A DNA stretch of 55,826 nt. Origin: Clostridia bacterium (GTDB lineage Bacteria; Bacillota; Clostridia; Oscillospirales; CAG-272). Shown here one piece after another: positions 41,887 through 49,453 of this stretch. The notes under the pieces were generated by a model. The model ran no database searches, had not been told where the DNA came from, and saw nothing but the letters and a program-made list of their open reading frames with translations. Positions within the stretch are counted from its first letter, which is position 1; every line of letters starts with the position of its first letter. Location: NCBI GenBank assembly GCA_017503105.1, contig JAFVTS010000036.1, positions 1 through 55,826 of the forward strand, given 5' to 3'. The translations under genes were made by a program, and so were the position numbers.

Positions 41887-43167
41887 ATGTTTATTGATAA
41901 AATAAAAATCTACGTGAAGGCGGGCGACGGCGGAAACGGTGCCGTGTCCTTCAGACGTGAAAAGTACGTTGCCGCAGGCGGACCCGACGGAGGTGACGGC
42001 GGCAGAGGCGGCAATATCATAGTCAGGGTTGACGAGGGGTCGAATACGCTCTTATCGTTCAGATACAAGAGAAAATTCGTGGCAGAACACGGTGAAAACG
42101 GCAAGGGCGCAAAAATGCACGGCAAGAGCGGTGAGGACGTTATCATCGCCGTTCCTCCGGGAACACTTATCAAAGATCCCGAGAGCGGACGAATAATACA
42201 CGATATGGCGATGTCGGACGACTTCGTCCTTTGCAAGGGCGGCAGAGGCGGCTGGGGCAACAGGCATTTTGCCACGCCCACGAGGCAGATCCCCCGCTTT
42301 GCAAAAAGCGGCACGAAGGGAGAAGAGCGCGAGGTGGTTCTTGAACTCAAGATGCTCGCCGAGGTTGGGCTTATCGGCTTCCCGAACGTCGGAAAATCGT
42401 CCATTCTGTCGCGTATCTCCTCGGCAAAGCCGAAGATAGCGAATTACCACTTTACGACTCTTTCCCCGAATCTCGGCGTGGTCGGCGTAGGAGAGGGAAA
42501 GGGCTTTCTTGTAGCTGACATTCCGGGACTTATCGAAGGTGCGTCCGAGGGGCTTGGACTCGGTCACGAGTTTCTTCGTCACGTCGACAGATGCAGGCTC
42601 TTGCTTCACGTCGTTGACGTCGCCTGCACGGACGGAAGACGTCCCGCGGAGGATATTCAAAAGATAAATTCCGAGCTTGAAAAGTATTCCCCCGAGCTTG
42701 CGGAGCGTCCGCAGATAATAGTAGCGAATAAAATGGACACGGCAGATCCCGATTCTGAAGAGATGAAGGAGTTCGACTCTCTCGTAAAAGAGCTTGATCT
42801 TCCCGTCGCTTGCGTTTCCGCAGTAACGGGCGAGGGGCTTGACGAGCTTGTTCGTCTTACCTCGCGTATGCTTGCGGATCTTCCGCCCGTGACGGTGTAC
42901 GAGGCGGAATACACGCCCGAGGATGCGGCGGTAAGCTCTGCCGACGTGCGCGAAACGTACGTCAGGGTAGAGGACGGCGTTTATTTCGTTGAGGGTGAGT
43001 GGCTTTATAACTTTATGGGGCAGATCAATTTTGACGACTACGAATCTCTCAACTTCTTCCAGCGCGTTCTTTCCAAAAACGGAGTTATAGACAAGCTCCG
43101 TGAGGCGGGAATAAACGAGGGCGACACCGTTAATATTTACGATTTTGAATTTGATTTTGTTTATTAA
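41887..43167 (+). CDS. obg: GTPase Obg (CgtA)
   Basis: 426 residues. Glycine-rich Obg fold (1-158; AAGGPDGGDGGRGGN, HGKSGEDV), GTPase domain (G1 GFPNVGKSS near 165; ADIPGLIEGAS switch; NKMD) and a C-terminal OCT domain (about 345-426) that is found in Firmicutes members. Obg couples GTP/ppGpp to 50S assembly and, in sporulating bacteria, to stress response and sporulation. The AAGGAAAAAGGT site precedes the ATG. Confidence 0.95.
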   Translation: MFIDKIKIYVKAGDGGNGAVSFRREKYVAAGGPDGGDGGRGGNIIVRVDEGSNTLLSFRYKRKFVAEHGENGKGAKMHGKSGEDVIIAVPPGTLIKDPESGRIIHDMAMSDDFVLCKGGRGGWGNRHFATPTRQIPRFAKSGTKGEEREVVLELKMLAEVGLIGFPNVGKSSILSRISSAKPKIANYHFTTLSPNLGVVGVGEGKGFLVADIPGLIEGASEGLGLGHEFLRHVDRCRLLLHVVDVACTDGRRPAEDIQKINSELEKYSPELAERPQIIVANKMDTADPDSEEMKEFDSLVKELDLPVACVSAVTGEGLDELVRLTSRMLADLPPVTVYEAEYTPEDAAVSSADVRETYVRVEDGVYFVEGEWLYNFMGQINFDDYESLNFFQRVLSKNGVIDKLREAGINEGDTVNIYDFEFDFVY

Positions 43168-43176
43168 GGAGAAAAG

Positions 43177-43740
43177 ATGTCCTATATAGCAGAGCTTATT
43201 GCTTCAAACCGTTCGTACAGACGCTTTTCCGCGGACAGACGTCCTACGAGGGACGAGCTTTTCGGGATGATAGACTGCGCTCGTCTTGGCGCCTCGGCGG
43301 GGAATTTGCAGCGCTTGTATTTTTCCGCCGTTTATGACGAAAAGGACTGCGCGTCGGTTTTTGAAAACATCGCTTTCGCAGCTTATCTCGGCTCGTGGCG
43401 CCCTGACAGGGAAGAGGCACCGGGGGCGTACGTCATCATCTGGTCTTGCTCGGAGCCCGACGCCAATCTCGCGATAGACGCGGGGATAGCGGCGCAATCG
43501 ATCTTGCTCTGCGCCCGTGATATGGGCTACGGCGGCTGTATGTTCAGAAGTATGAAGAAAAACGAGCTTGTCAAGGCACTTGGGAAAAGCGGCTTCGTGC
43601 CCGTTCTCGTCATAGCTCTCGGCACTCCTGCCGAGACCGTCGTTCTCACGGACGTAAAGGACGGAAATATCAGGTATTACCGTGACGAAAACGGGGTCCA
43701 CTACGTTCCGAAAAGGGCACTTGAAGATATTATAATATAA
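43177..43740 (+). CDS. Nitroreductase-family protein
   Basis: 187 residues. FMN-binding nitroreductase fold: basic N-terminus with SNRSYRRF, DCARLGASAGNLQ cofactor loop, the dimer helix, AIDAGIAAQSILLCARDMGYGGCMF and VPVLVIALGTPAE. Likely a homodimeric NAD(P)H-dependent flavoenzyme reducing nitro or quinone compounds; substrate unknown. Last gene of the cysS operon, 9 bases after obg. Confidence 0.88.
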   Translation: MSYIAELIASNRSYRRFSADRRPTRDELFGMIDCARLGASAGNLQRLYFSAVYDEKDCASVFENIAFAAYLGSWRPDREEAPGAYVIIWSCSEPDANLAIDAGIAAQSILLCARDMGYGGCMFRSMKKNELVKALGKSGFVPVLVIALGTPAETVVLTDVKDGNIRYYRDENGVHYVPKRALEDIII

Positions 43741-43742
43741 TG

Positions 43743-43793
43743 AAAAGTCGGCAGACTCTCTTGACGGTGACGGATGAGAGCTGCCGACTTTTT
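43743..43793. terminator. Bidirectional terminator of the cysS operon and gpr
   Basis: AAAAGTCGGCAG / CTGCCGACTTTTT 12-bp stem enclosing a smaller CTCTC...GAGAG stem; the last bases overlap the stop of the convergent gpr gene. Confidence 0.85.
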
Positions 43794-44625
43794 AAAAATC
43801 TATGCCGAACGCTTGGTTGATGCCGCCCGCAATGATCCTCGCCGCCGCGTCGGTTATGCCGTTTATCTCTTTCTGAGCGACGAACATCCCCTTTACCGAG
43901 CTGCCGAGCGCGCGTGCGTCGATAACGGTGGGAACACCGATGGCTATAACGGGAACGCCGAGCGATTTTCTATTCAAAGCAACCTTTCCCGCCCCAAGTC
44001 CCGTTCCGGGGAAAATACCCGTGTCACAGATCTGGATAGTGCAGCCCAACCTTTCGGGAGATCTTGAAGCGAGGGCGTCGATGGCTATTACTGCGTTTGG
44101 CTTTATTTTTTCACAGACGCCGACGGTGAAGGCGGCTGAATCGAGCCCGCTGCTTGAACAAACTCCGGGCTTGATAACGGCGATTTCCGAGCACTCAAGG
44201 GAATCGAACATCTTTTTGTCGGTTCCGCTGATATGAAGCGTCGGCTTTACGAGTGACGCCGTGAGCGGTCCTACCGCGTCGGGGGTCAGGCTTTCGTTGC
44301 CGAGCCCCACCACGAGAATGCGCGTCGGCGATATTGAGTTTTTCTCAAACAGAGAGCAAAGCTCGGACGATATCTCGTTTTTTGCGTCGTCCGCTCCGTC
44401 AAAATCAAGAAGATCGAGCCTTTTCGTGTTCAGAGTATTGTAATTGCCCATAGGTCTGCCGATGCTTTCCTCCCCCTCGGAGGAAAAAATTCTGATCCTT
44501 TCCCAATTACCGGGCGGACAGCGCTGACAGGTGTAGCTTACTCCGACGGCAGAGGTGTCGGCTCTCCGCCTTTCGCACGCGAGATCGCTGAAGCGGTCGG
44601 GGGATGTGCGTTCATAGTGTTGCAT
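43792..44625 (-). CDS. gpr: GPR endopeptidase (spore germination protease)
   Basis: 277 residues from the ATG at 44625, 8 bases after AAAGGA; a longer frame has no ribosome-binding site. The core matches GPR: VVGLGNESLTPDAVGPLTAS, the VIKPGVCSSSGLDSAA block, AVIAIDALASRS with the conserved Asp, and TIQICDTGIFPGTGLG. GPR is an aspartic-type protease made in the forespore as a zymogen; at germination it degrades small acid-soluble spore proteins to free the DNA and amino acids. It is shorter than the B. subtilis enzyme (about 370). A TGAATA lies upstream, but no convincing sigma-G -10 was seen. Its presence is the best evidence for a sporulating lineage. Confidence 0.9.
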   Translation of the reverse strand: MQHYERTSPDRFSDLACERRRADTSAVGVSYTCQRCPPGNWERIRIFSSEGEESIGRPMGNYNTLNTKRLDLLDFDGADDAKNEISSELCSLFEKNSISPTRILVVGLGNESLTPDAVGPLTASLVKPTLHISGTDKKMFDSLECSEIAVIKPGVCSSSGLDSAAFTVGVCEKIKPNAVIAIDALASRSPERLGCTIQICDTGIFPGTGLGAGKVALNRKSLGVPVIAIGVPTVIDARALGSSVKGMFVAQKEINGITDAAARIIAGGINQAFGIDF

Positions 44626-44716
44626 AGCTTGGTCCTTTCGTATTTTCCTTTTTGTGGCAGATTGATTGTTGACACGTAGGGTCATTTATATTCACACAAC
44701 AAAAAGATAGCGAAAA

Positions 44717-44746
44717 TGCACAAAAATAGCGCAAGTTTTTTGTGCA
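44717..44746. promoter_or_regulatory. Palindromic motif upstream of the oligopeptide-binding-protein gene
   Basis: TGCACAAAAA (44717-44726) and TTTTTTGTGCA (44736-44746) form an inverted repeat ending 34 bases before the -35 box. The same half-sites recur before the SigH-like gene (47364-47386) at the same distance. Confidence 0.5.
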
Positions 44747-44780
44747 AACGGACGAATTTTTCTTATCGTTAAATTAAATG

Positions 44781-44809
44781 TTGAAAAAACATTTATTTTG
44801 TGATAAAAT
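44781..44809 (+). promoter_or_regulatory. Promoter of the oligopeptide-binding-protein gene
   Basis: TTGAAA (44781-44786), 17 bases, TAAAAT (44804-44809). Confidence 0.65.
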
Positions 44810-44854
44810 ATAGTAGTAAAACTTTAATATGTAAAAATATACACGGAGGAAAGT

Positions 44855-46690
44855 ATGAAAAAAATAGTTTCTTTGGTCCTTGCGTTCGCTATGCTCTTCG
44901 GTGTCCTTGCCGTGCTCAGCGGATGTGGAGAACCGGATGATCCCGGTGCTAAGATCGCCGTATATCTCGGTGAGGAGATCTACGACTTTGATCCTACGGA
45001 ATACTATGTAAACGATAACGCCACTCAGGTCATCAGCCTTCTTTACGAGCCGCTTTTCAGCATCGATGAGGACGGAGACCGCCACTGTGCTGTGGCTGAC
45101 GAGTATGAAATAGACGAGGAAGAGCGGACTATAACGATAGAGCTTCGTGAGACCTATTGGTCCGACGGCGTTAAGGTTACCGCGGACGACTTTATCTTTG
45201 CGTGGAGAAACGTTCTTCTTAATCCCGCGACCGCTAACCCTGCGGCAGCGCTTCTTTACGATATAGAAAATGCCGTTAACGTTAAGAACGGAGTCGTTTC
45301 CATTTACGATCTCGGAATAGAAAAGCTTGATGCGTATACGCTTGAGATTACATACAGAGCAGGTTCCGATCCCGAAGCGCTTCTTGACAATCTCGCGACT
45401 GTTCCTACTTCTCCCGTTCGTCAGGATAAGTATGACGGAGCGGAGGGCTTCTGGTCAAAGCAGACGGGTACTATGGTCTTCAACGGACCATTCCAGGTAG
45501 TAGAGCTTGATTACGATCAGACACATAACGCGAGCTTCAAGCTTCAAAGAAACATCGGATATCATCAGTCACCCGAGAAGGTGGATTACGATGACGAAGT
45601 AATACCGTACACCCTTTATTCGCTGTACAGCCCGAGCGGCAATAAGATGCAGTGCACGTATAACGATCTTGTATACGACACGGTATTTTATATGTGTGAC
45701 GCACCCCTTTCCGACAGAAATGCCAATAAGGAGGCCGCAACCGTCGTTGACGCTTATTCCACTTATTCCTACGCGTTTAACCTTGACAGCCCTCTGTTCG
45801 CGATAAAGGAAGTCAGACAGGCACTCTCTATGGCTGTTGACCGTGACGCAATAGCAAACCGTATCACTTTTGCTAAGGCTGCGACCGGATTCGTTCCCGA
45901 AGTCGTCGGCAATTTCAGAGAAGGTTATGACAGCGTGGTCACTTCCTCCCGTCTTGCGGCTGCGAAGATGCTCATTCTTTCGGAAAACGTACAGACCAAG
46001 CTTGCCCGCCTCTCCGAGGATGATAAGCACTTCGTTCTTACCGTAAACGACGACCAGGAAAGCCTTGCTATCGCGCAGATCGTTGAGGCTGCTTGGGAGC
46101 AGCTTGGATTTGACGTTGAAGTGGAAGCACTTGATTACGTTACGAGCAAGGTGACGGAAAACGAGATAAGAGTTCGTGATTCTTGGATCCAGTACCTCGT
46201 CAAGAGCAAGGCTCTCGGCACGGCGTCCGAGTACGATGCTTCTTATACTCTTGAGAAGGGAAGATACGATGAAGAAACGCAGACGGTAACGTACTCGAAC
46301 TTTGACGTTATTGCGCTCGATTGGCAGTTCTTTGCTGACGATCCGTTTATCGGACTTTCATCTCTTTCCACCGCATTCAGCGGCAACGGCTTCGATTACG
46401 TAAAAGCGGAGCAGCGCAAGAATATCACAGGCTGGTTCGATTATCAGTACGATTCTTATATCACGGCGGCGTACAAGACCTTTGATGAGGCTGAGAGAGC
46501 AGAGGCTCTTCATAAGGCTGAGCAGATCCTTCTTGATGCTATGCCCGTCGTTCCCCTTGTGTTCAATCAGAACTTCTCCTTTACGTCCGAAAAGCTTGAT
46601 GACGTAGAGGTAGACGCCTTCGGTCACTTCGTATTCACCGAGGCGGAGCTTGATGATTATCAGAATTATTACAGCCGTTACGAGGATTAA
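44855..46690 (+). CDS. Peptide ABC transporter substrate-binding lipoprotein (OppA/family 5), orphan
   Basis: 611 residues. Lipoprotein signal with LSGC (Cys24), then a family-5 solute-binding protein: YEPLFSIDEDGDRHCAVADEY, DDFIFAWRNVLLNP, RQALSMAVDRDAIANRI and the C-terminal EAEQILLDAMPVVPLVFNQNF. It captures oligopeptides or similar ligands outside the membrane and hands them to an Opp-type permease. No permease or ATPase gene is nearby, so it is an orphan binding protein that may share a transporter encoded elsewhere or act as a sensor. ACGGAGGAAAGT site upstream; weak terminator at 46702. Confidence 0.92.
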   Translation: MKKIVSLVLAFAMLFGVLAVLSGCGEPDDPGAKIAVYLGEEIYDFDPTEYYVNDNATQVISLLYEPLFSIDEDGDRHCAVADEYEIDEEERTITIELRETYWSDGVKVTADDFIFAWRNVLLNPATANPAAALLYDIENAVNVKNGVVSIYDLGIEKLDAYTLEITYRAGSDPEALLDNLATVPTSPVRQDKYDGAEGFWSKQTGTMVFNGPFQVVELDYDQTHNASFKLQRNIGYHQSPEKVDYDDEVIPYTLYSLYSPSGNKMQCTYNDLVYDTVFYMCDAPLSDRNANKEAATVVDAYSTYSYAFNLDSPLFAIKEVRQALSMAVDRDAIANRITFAKAATGFVPEVVGNFREGYDSVVTSSRLAAAKMLILSENVQTKLARLSEDDKHFVLTVNDDQESLAIAQIVEAAWEQLGFDVEVEALDYVTSKVTENEIRVRDSWIQYLVKSKALGTASEYDASYTLEKGRYDEETQTVTYSNFDVIALDWQFFADDPFIGLSSLSTAFSGNGFDYVKAEQRKNITGWFDYQYDSYITAAYKTFDEAERAEALHKAEQILLDAMPVVPLVFNQNFSFTSEKLDDVEVDAFGHFVFTEAELDDYQNYYSRYED

Positions 46691-46701
46691 ATTTTAAAAG
46701 G

Positions 46702-46745
46702 ATACCCGTGAGCAGATGCCTCTTGGCTCTTTCACGGGTATTCTT
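46702..46745 (+). terminator. Hairpin after the oligopeptide-binding-protein gene (weak terminator)
   Basis: Perfect ATACCCGTGA / TCACGGGTAT stem with a 20-base loop, followed by TCTTG only, so termination is probably partial. Confidence 0.55.
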
Positions 46746-46776
46746 GTAAAGATGCAGAAAAGGTGTTTATATAAAA

Positions 46777-47331
46777 ATGAAGAAAAACAAAGATTCCGTC
46801 CTTAATACTATGATGGACATAAAGGTCTTTTTGCTGTTTTTGCTCGATAATATCGCGCATCCCGTCGACCACACCACGCTTATGACTATTATTATGAATA
46901 ACGTGGACGTGATGTCGTTCGATTATGAGGAGTGCTTGCGTGAGCTTGTCGATTCGGAGCATCTTTATTACGATGAGGTGGACGGGGAGCGCTATTATAT
47001 GATCTCCGACAAAGGAAGATTCGTGGCGTCCGAGCTTTACGATAATCTTGATGCGGATTTCAGAGAGAGAAGTCTTCGTCTTGCCATAAAGCATATCTCG
47101 CTCACGGACAGCGGCGCTTCGCTTGAGTCGTATATAACCGAGGCGGAGGCAAACAGATTCAGAGTAACGCTCGTGGCATCGGACAAATACGGTGAAATTA
47201 TGCGCAGCGCGATCGTCGTGAATTCAAGGTCCGAGGCTGAAAGGATCAAGCAGAATTTCGAAAACAGACCCGACGGTGTTTATCGCGGAATATTTTTCGC
47301 CTCCACCGGCAGGCTTGAATATTTTACGTGA
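46777..47331 (+). CDS. DUF4364 family protein (winged-helix-like)
   Basis: 184 residues. Matches the DUF4364 family of Clostridia: an N-terminal winged-helix-like region (VFLLFLLDNIAHPVDHTTLMTI, YEECLRELVDSEHLYYDEV, YMISDKG) and a mixed alpha/beta C-terminus. Such proteins are thought to bind DNA, but a role is not established. No signal peptide. It lies 86 bases after the binding-protein gene; read-through of the weak terminator would co-express them. Confidence 0.8.
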   Translation: MKKNKDSVLNTMMDIKVFLLFLLDNIAHPVDHTTLMTIIMNNVDVMSFDYEECLRELVDSEHLYYDEVDGERYYMISDKGRFVASELYDNLDADFRERSLRLAIKHISLTDSGASLESYITEAEANRFRVTLVASDKYGEIMRSAIVVNSRSEAERIKQNFENRPDGVYRGIFFASTGRLEYFT

Positions 47332-47363
47332 TTTTATAGATTTTTGTCAAATAACGGCTCGTA

Positions 47364-47386
47364 TTTTGTGCATCATTGCACAAAAA
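47364..47386. promoter_or_regulatory. Palindromic motif upstream of the SigH-like gene
   Basis: TTTTGTGCA-TCAT-TGCACAAAAA ending 34 bases before the -35 box. Same half-sites and distance as at 44717-44746, in opposite half-site order. Confidence 0.5.
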
Positions 47387-47420
47387 TTTGAAAAAAATGT
47401 AACTTTTTTTGAAAAAACAC

Positions 47421-47449
47421 TTGACAAAAAAATAATTAAAAGATATAAT
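47421..47449 (+). promoter_or_regulatory. Perfect consensus promoter of the SigH-like gene
   Basis: TTGACA (47421-47426), 17 bases, TATAAT (47444-47449). Predicted transcription starts near 47456, so an ATG at 47452 cannot be the start codon. Confidence 0.85.
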
Positions 47450-47475
47450 AAATGTGTACGGAGAAAAACAAATAT

Positions 47476-48030
47476 ATGAGTGATTCCTGTAATACAGACG
47501 TCGAGCGTTTAATATTGCTTTGCAGAGCAGGGGACGAGTCTGCTTTCGAAGAGCTGGTCCATATTTATGAGCCTATGATCGCAAAAACCGCACGCGATCT
47601 GACTTTGGACGTGTGTGAGGTCTATTCGGACGCTTGCCTTTCGGTCAGGCGCGCGGCAGCTTCGTATGATATCGGCGGCAAGGTGACGTTCGGTCTTTAC
47701 GCAAAGATCTGCGTGAGCCGCGCTATGCTTGATTATGCAAAGAAAAACAGGAAGATCGTCGGAAATATCGATATAAATATCGAGGATATCGCCGTCAGCG
47801 ACGGGGTCCAGCGCCGTCTTGAGCGTGAGGAAGAGCGTCGCGTTCTTGATCAGCAGGCAAGGACTCTTTTGTCGGATCTTGAATACGAAGTCTTTTCGGG
47901 ATGTATGAGAGGCGATAAAACCGCAGAGATCGCAGACAGGCTCGGTGTCAGCGCAAAGGTCGTTGACAACGCCAAGGCTCGTATGCTCAAGCGCTTACGG
48001 GCGGGACTTGCCGTTTCTTCGGAAAACTAA
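47476..48030 (+). CDS. RNA polymerase sigma factor, SigH/Spo0H-like
   Basis: 184 residues. The start is ATG 47476 (GGAG at 47460-47463), because the in-frame ATG at 47452 lies within the promoter. Region 2 (about 20-95: LLCRAGDESAFEELVHIYEPM, FGLYAKICVSRAMLDY) and region 4 (about 130-176: LSDLEYEVFSGCMRGDKTAEIADRLGVSAKVVDNAKARMLKRL); the DNA-recognition helix and KVVDNAxxR resemble SigH. In many Firmicutes sigH lies near cysS and rlmB; rlmB follows here. SigH directs early stationary-phase and sporulation genes. Sigma-H identity is an inference from region 4 and neighbourhood. Confidence 0.82.
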   Translation: MSDSCNTDVERLILLCRAGDESAFEELVHIYEPMIAKTARDLTLDVCEVYSDACLSVRRAAASYDIGGKVTFGLYAKICVSRAMLDYAKKNRKIVGNIDINIEDIAVSDGVQRRLEREEERRVLDQQARTLLSDLEYEVFSGCMRGDKTAEIADRLGVSAKVVDNAKARMLKRLRAGLAVSSEN

Positions 48031-48041
48031 TTCGTTTATAT

Positions 48042-48104
48042 GCCCAGGTAGCTTAAGGGAGAGCGTTGTTTACAAAGGCGTCGGTTGGAATCCGTCTAAG
48101 GGCA
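48042..48104 (+). ncRNA. tRNA-like segment in the leader of the zinc-ribbon gene
   Basis: 63 bases that imitate a small tRNA: an acceptor-like pair GCCC (48042-48045) with GGGC (48100-48103), positions 8-9 TA, a D-arm GCTT...GAGC (48051-48064) and a T-arm with the loop TTGGAAT inside GTCGG...CCGTC (48080-48096). The anticodon arm is reduced to about 15 bases and no CCA follows, so it is not a working tRNA gene by these signs. It sits 26 bases before the zinc-ribbon start, so it might be a leader RNA or a tRNA relic. Confidence 0.3.
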
Positions 48105-48129
48105 AAAAAATATCAGTGAGGAAAAAGGA

Positions 48130-48411
48130 ATGTACCAGGACGAGACATTGAAGTGCAAAGATTGTGGCAATGAGTTCGTGTTCACCGCAGGTGAGCAGGA
48201 GTTCTATGCATCTCGCGGCTTTGAGAATAAGCCCTCCAGATGCAAAGAGTGCCGTGCCGCAAAGAAGAATGCTCAGAGAAGTGCAAGAGAAATGTTCGAT
48301 GCACAGTGCGCTGAGTGCGGCAAGGATTGCCAAGTGCCCTTCCAGCCTACCGAAGGAAAGCCTGTTTATTGCAGCGAGTGCTTCGCGGCAAAAAGAGCAG
48401 CAAGAGACTAA
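48130..48411 (+). CDS. Small zinc-ribbon protein (zf-trcl-like)
   Basis: 93 residues. Two treble-clef/zinc-ribbon units: CKDCGNEF...RCKECRAAK and CAECGKDCQVPF...YCSECFAAK, eight cysteines in four CxxC pairs, as in the probable zinc-ribbon family (PF13451 type). Basic between the units. Possibly binds RNA or ribosomes; function not established. The AGGAAAAAGGA site precedes the ATG, and a strong terminator follows. Confidence 0.82.
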   Translation: MYQDETLKCKDCGNEFVFTAGEQEFYASRGFENKPSRCKECRAAKKNAQRSAREMFDAQCAECGKDCQVPFQPTEGKPVYCSECFAAKRAARD

Positions 48412-48423
48412 TACATAGTCGAG

Positions 48424-48462
48424 AAAAAAGACGCGAGTTTACTCTTGCGTCTTTTTTCTTTT
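48424..48462 (+). terminator. Rho-independent terminator after the zinc-ribbon gene
   Basis: AAAAAAGACGC / GCGTCTTTTTT stem with an inner GAG/CTC pair, then TTTTTTCTTTT. Confidence 0.9.
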
Positions 48463-48544
48463 ATCCTTCCGTCCGAAATATGATTGCCGCGCAGAAAAAA
48501 GTGTCGCAATTTGTAAAAAATATATATTTTTTTCTTTTAAATAC

Positions 48545-48573
48545 TGTACAAAATAAAAATATTATGCTATAAT
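48545..48573 (+). promoter_or_regulatory. Promoter of rlmB and the downstream operon
   Basis: TGTACA (48545-48550), 17 bases, extended -10 TGcTATAAT (hexamer 48568-48573). Confidence 0.55.
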
Positions 48574-48610
48574 TATACTGAATAATTGTTTTAGAAAGGT
48601 CTATCTCACA

Positions 48611-49450
48611 GTGAGTTCTAAATATATGAAGCGAACAGCCTCCGAAAAAGAGCGCGCATATCGAAATAAAGACAACCGCGCCGATGGGGCGAGTGCCGAA
48701 CGCGAAATAGACGAAAATACCGTTTTCGGCAGAAATTCGGTCAAAGAGCTTTTGGAAAGCGGCAGGGATATTGAAAAGATCTTTGTGCAAAGCGGCGAGA
48801 GGGAAGGCTCTATCAGCCTTCTGATAGGCATCGCGCGCGAGCGCAGAATAAATATAGTTGAAACGGACAGGCAGAAGCTTGACGCCCTTTCCTGCGGCGG
48901 CCGTCATCAGGGAGTCGTGGCAATAGCGGCGGAACGCAATTACGCAAGCATCGACGATATGCTTGACCTTGCAAAAGAAAGAGGCGATAGTCCGCTTATC
49001 GTTATTTGCGACGGAGTAGAGGACCCTCACAATCTCGGAGCGATAATCCGCAGCGCCGAATGCCTCGGAGCGCACGGAGTTATAATACCGAAAAGACGTG
49101 CCGTCGGACTTACGAGCACGGTGAGCAAAGCCTCTGCGGGCGCGCTTGAGCATATGCTCGTGGCAAAGGTCACGAATCTCGCGAGCACGGTCGACGAGCT
49201 CAAGGAGCGCGGACTTTGGATCTATGCCGCAGATATGGGCGACGTCCCGTATTACGGCACCGATCTTACGGGGGCGGTCGCGATAGTCCTCGGAAGTGAG
49301 GGCTTCGGGATATCGCGCCTCGTCAAGGGAAAATGCGATTTCACTCTTTCTATACCGCTTCACGGAAGCGTAAATTCAATGAACGTCTCGTGCGCCGCAG
49401 CTGTGCTGCTTTCGGAATGCGCGCGACAGAGAATGACTAAGGAGGCTTAG
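48611..49450 (+). CDS. rlmB: 23S rRNA 2'-O-methyltransferase RlmB (SpoU/TrmH family)
   Basis: 279 residues; start either GTG 48611 (AGAAAGGT upstream) or ATG 48626, with little difference. A substrate-binding N-terminal domain (about 35-115; NTVFGRNSVKELLES, GGRHQGVVA) precedes the SPOUT knot: DPHNLGAIIRSAE (motif 1), AIVLGSEGFGISRL (motif 2) and SIPLHGSVNSMNVSCAAAV (motif 3). RlmB methylates G2251 in the 50S P-loop. First gene of a four-gene operon with a pseudo-ATPase and two radical-SAM-related genes. Confidence 0.93.
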   Translation: MSSKYMKRTASEKERAYRNKDNRADGASAEREIDENTVFGRNSVKELLESGRDIEKIFVQSGEREGSISLLIGIARERRINIVETDRQKLDALSCGGRHQGVVAIAAERNYASIDDMLDLAKERGDSPLIVICDGVEDPHNLGAIIRSAECLGAHGVIIPKRRAVGLTSTVSKASAGALEHMLVAKVTNLASTVDELKERGLWIYAADMGDVPYYGTDLTGAVAIVLGSEGFGISRLVKGKCDFTLSIPLHGSVNSMNVSCAAAVLLSECARQRMTKEA

Positions 49451-49453
49451 GAC

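Noticed and set aside
44641-44700. Sigma-G type promoter for gpr
   Set aside because: A TGAATA-like -35 is present but the -10 candidate (CAACAAT) fits poorly; too weak to annotate.
47452-47475. Upstream ATG at 47452 as sigma factor start
   Set aside because: It sits 3 bases past the -10 box and before the predicted transcription start, so it would not be in the mRNA.
48461-49363. 300-codon open frame antisense to rlmB
   Set aside because: Mirror frame of rlmB that reads through its promoter region; no coding evidence.
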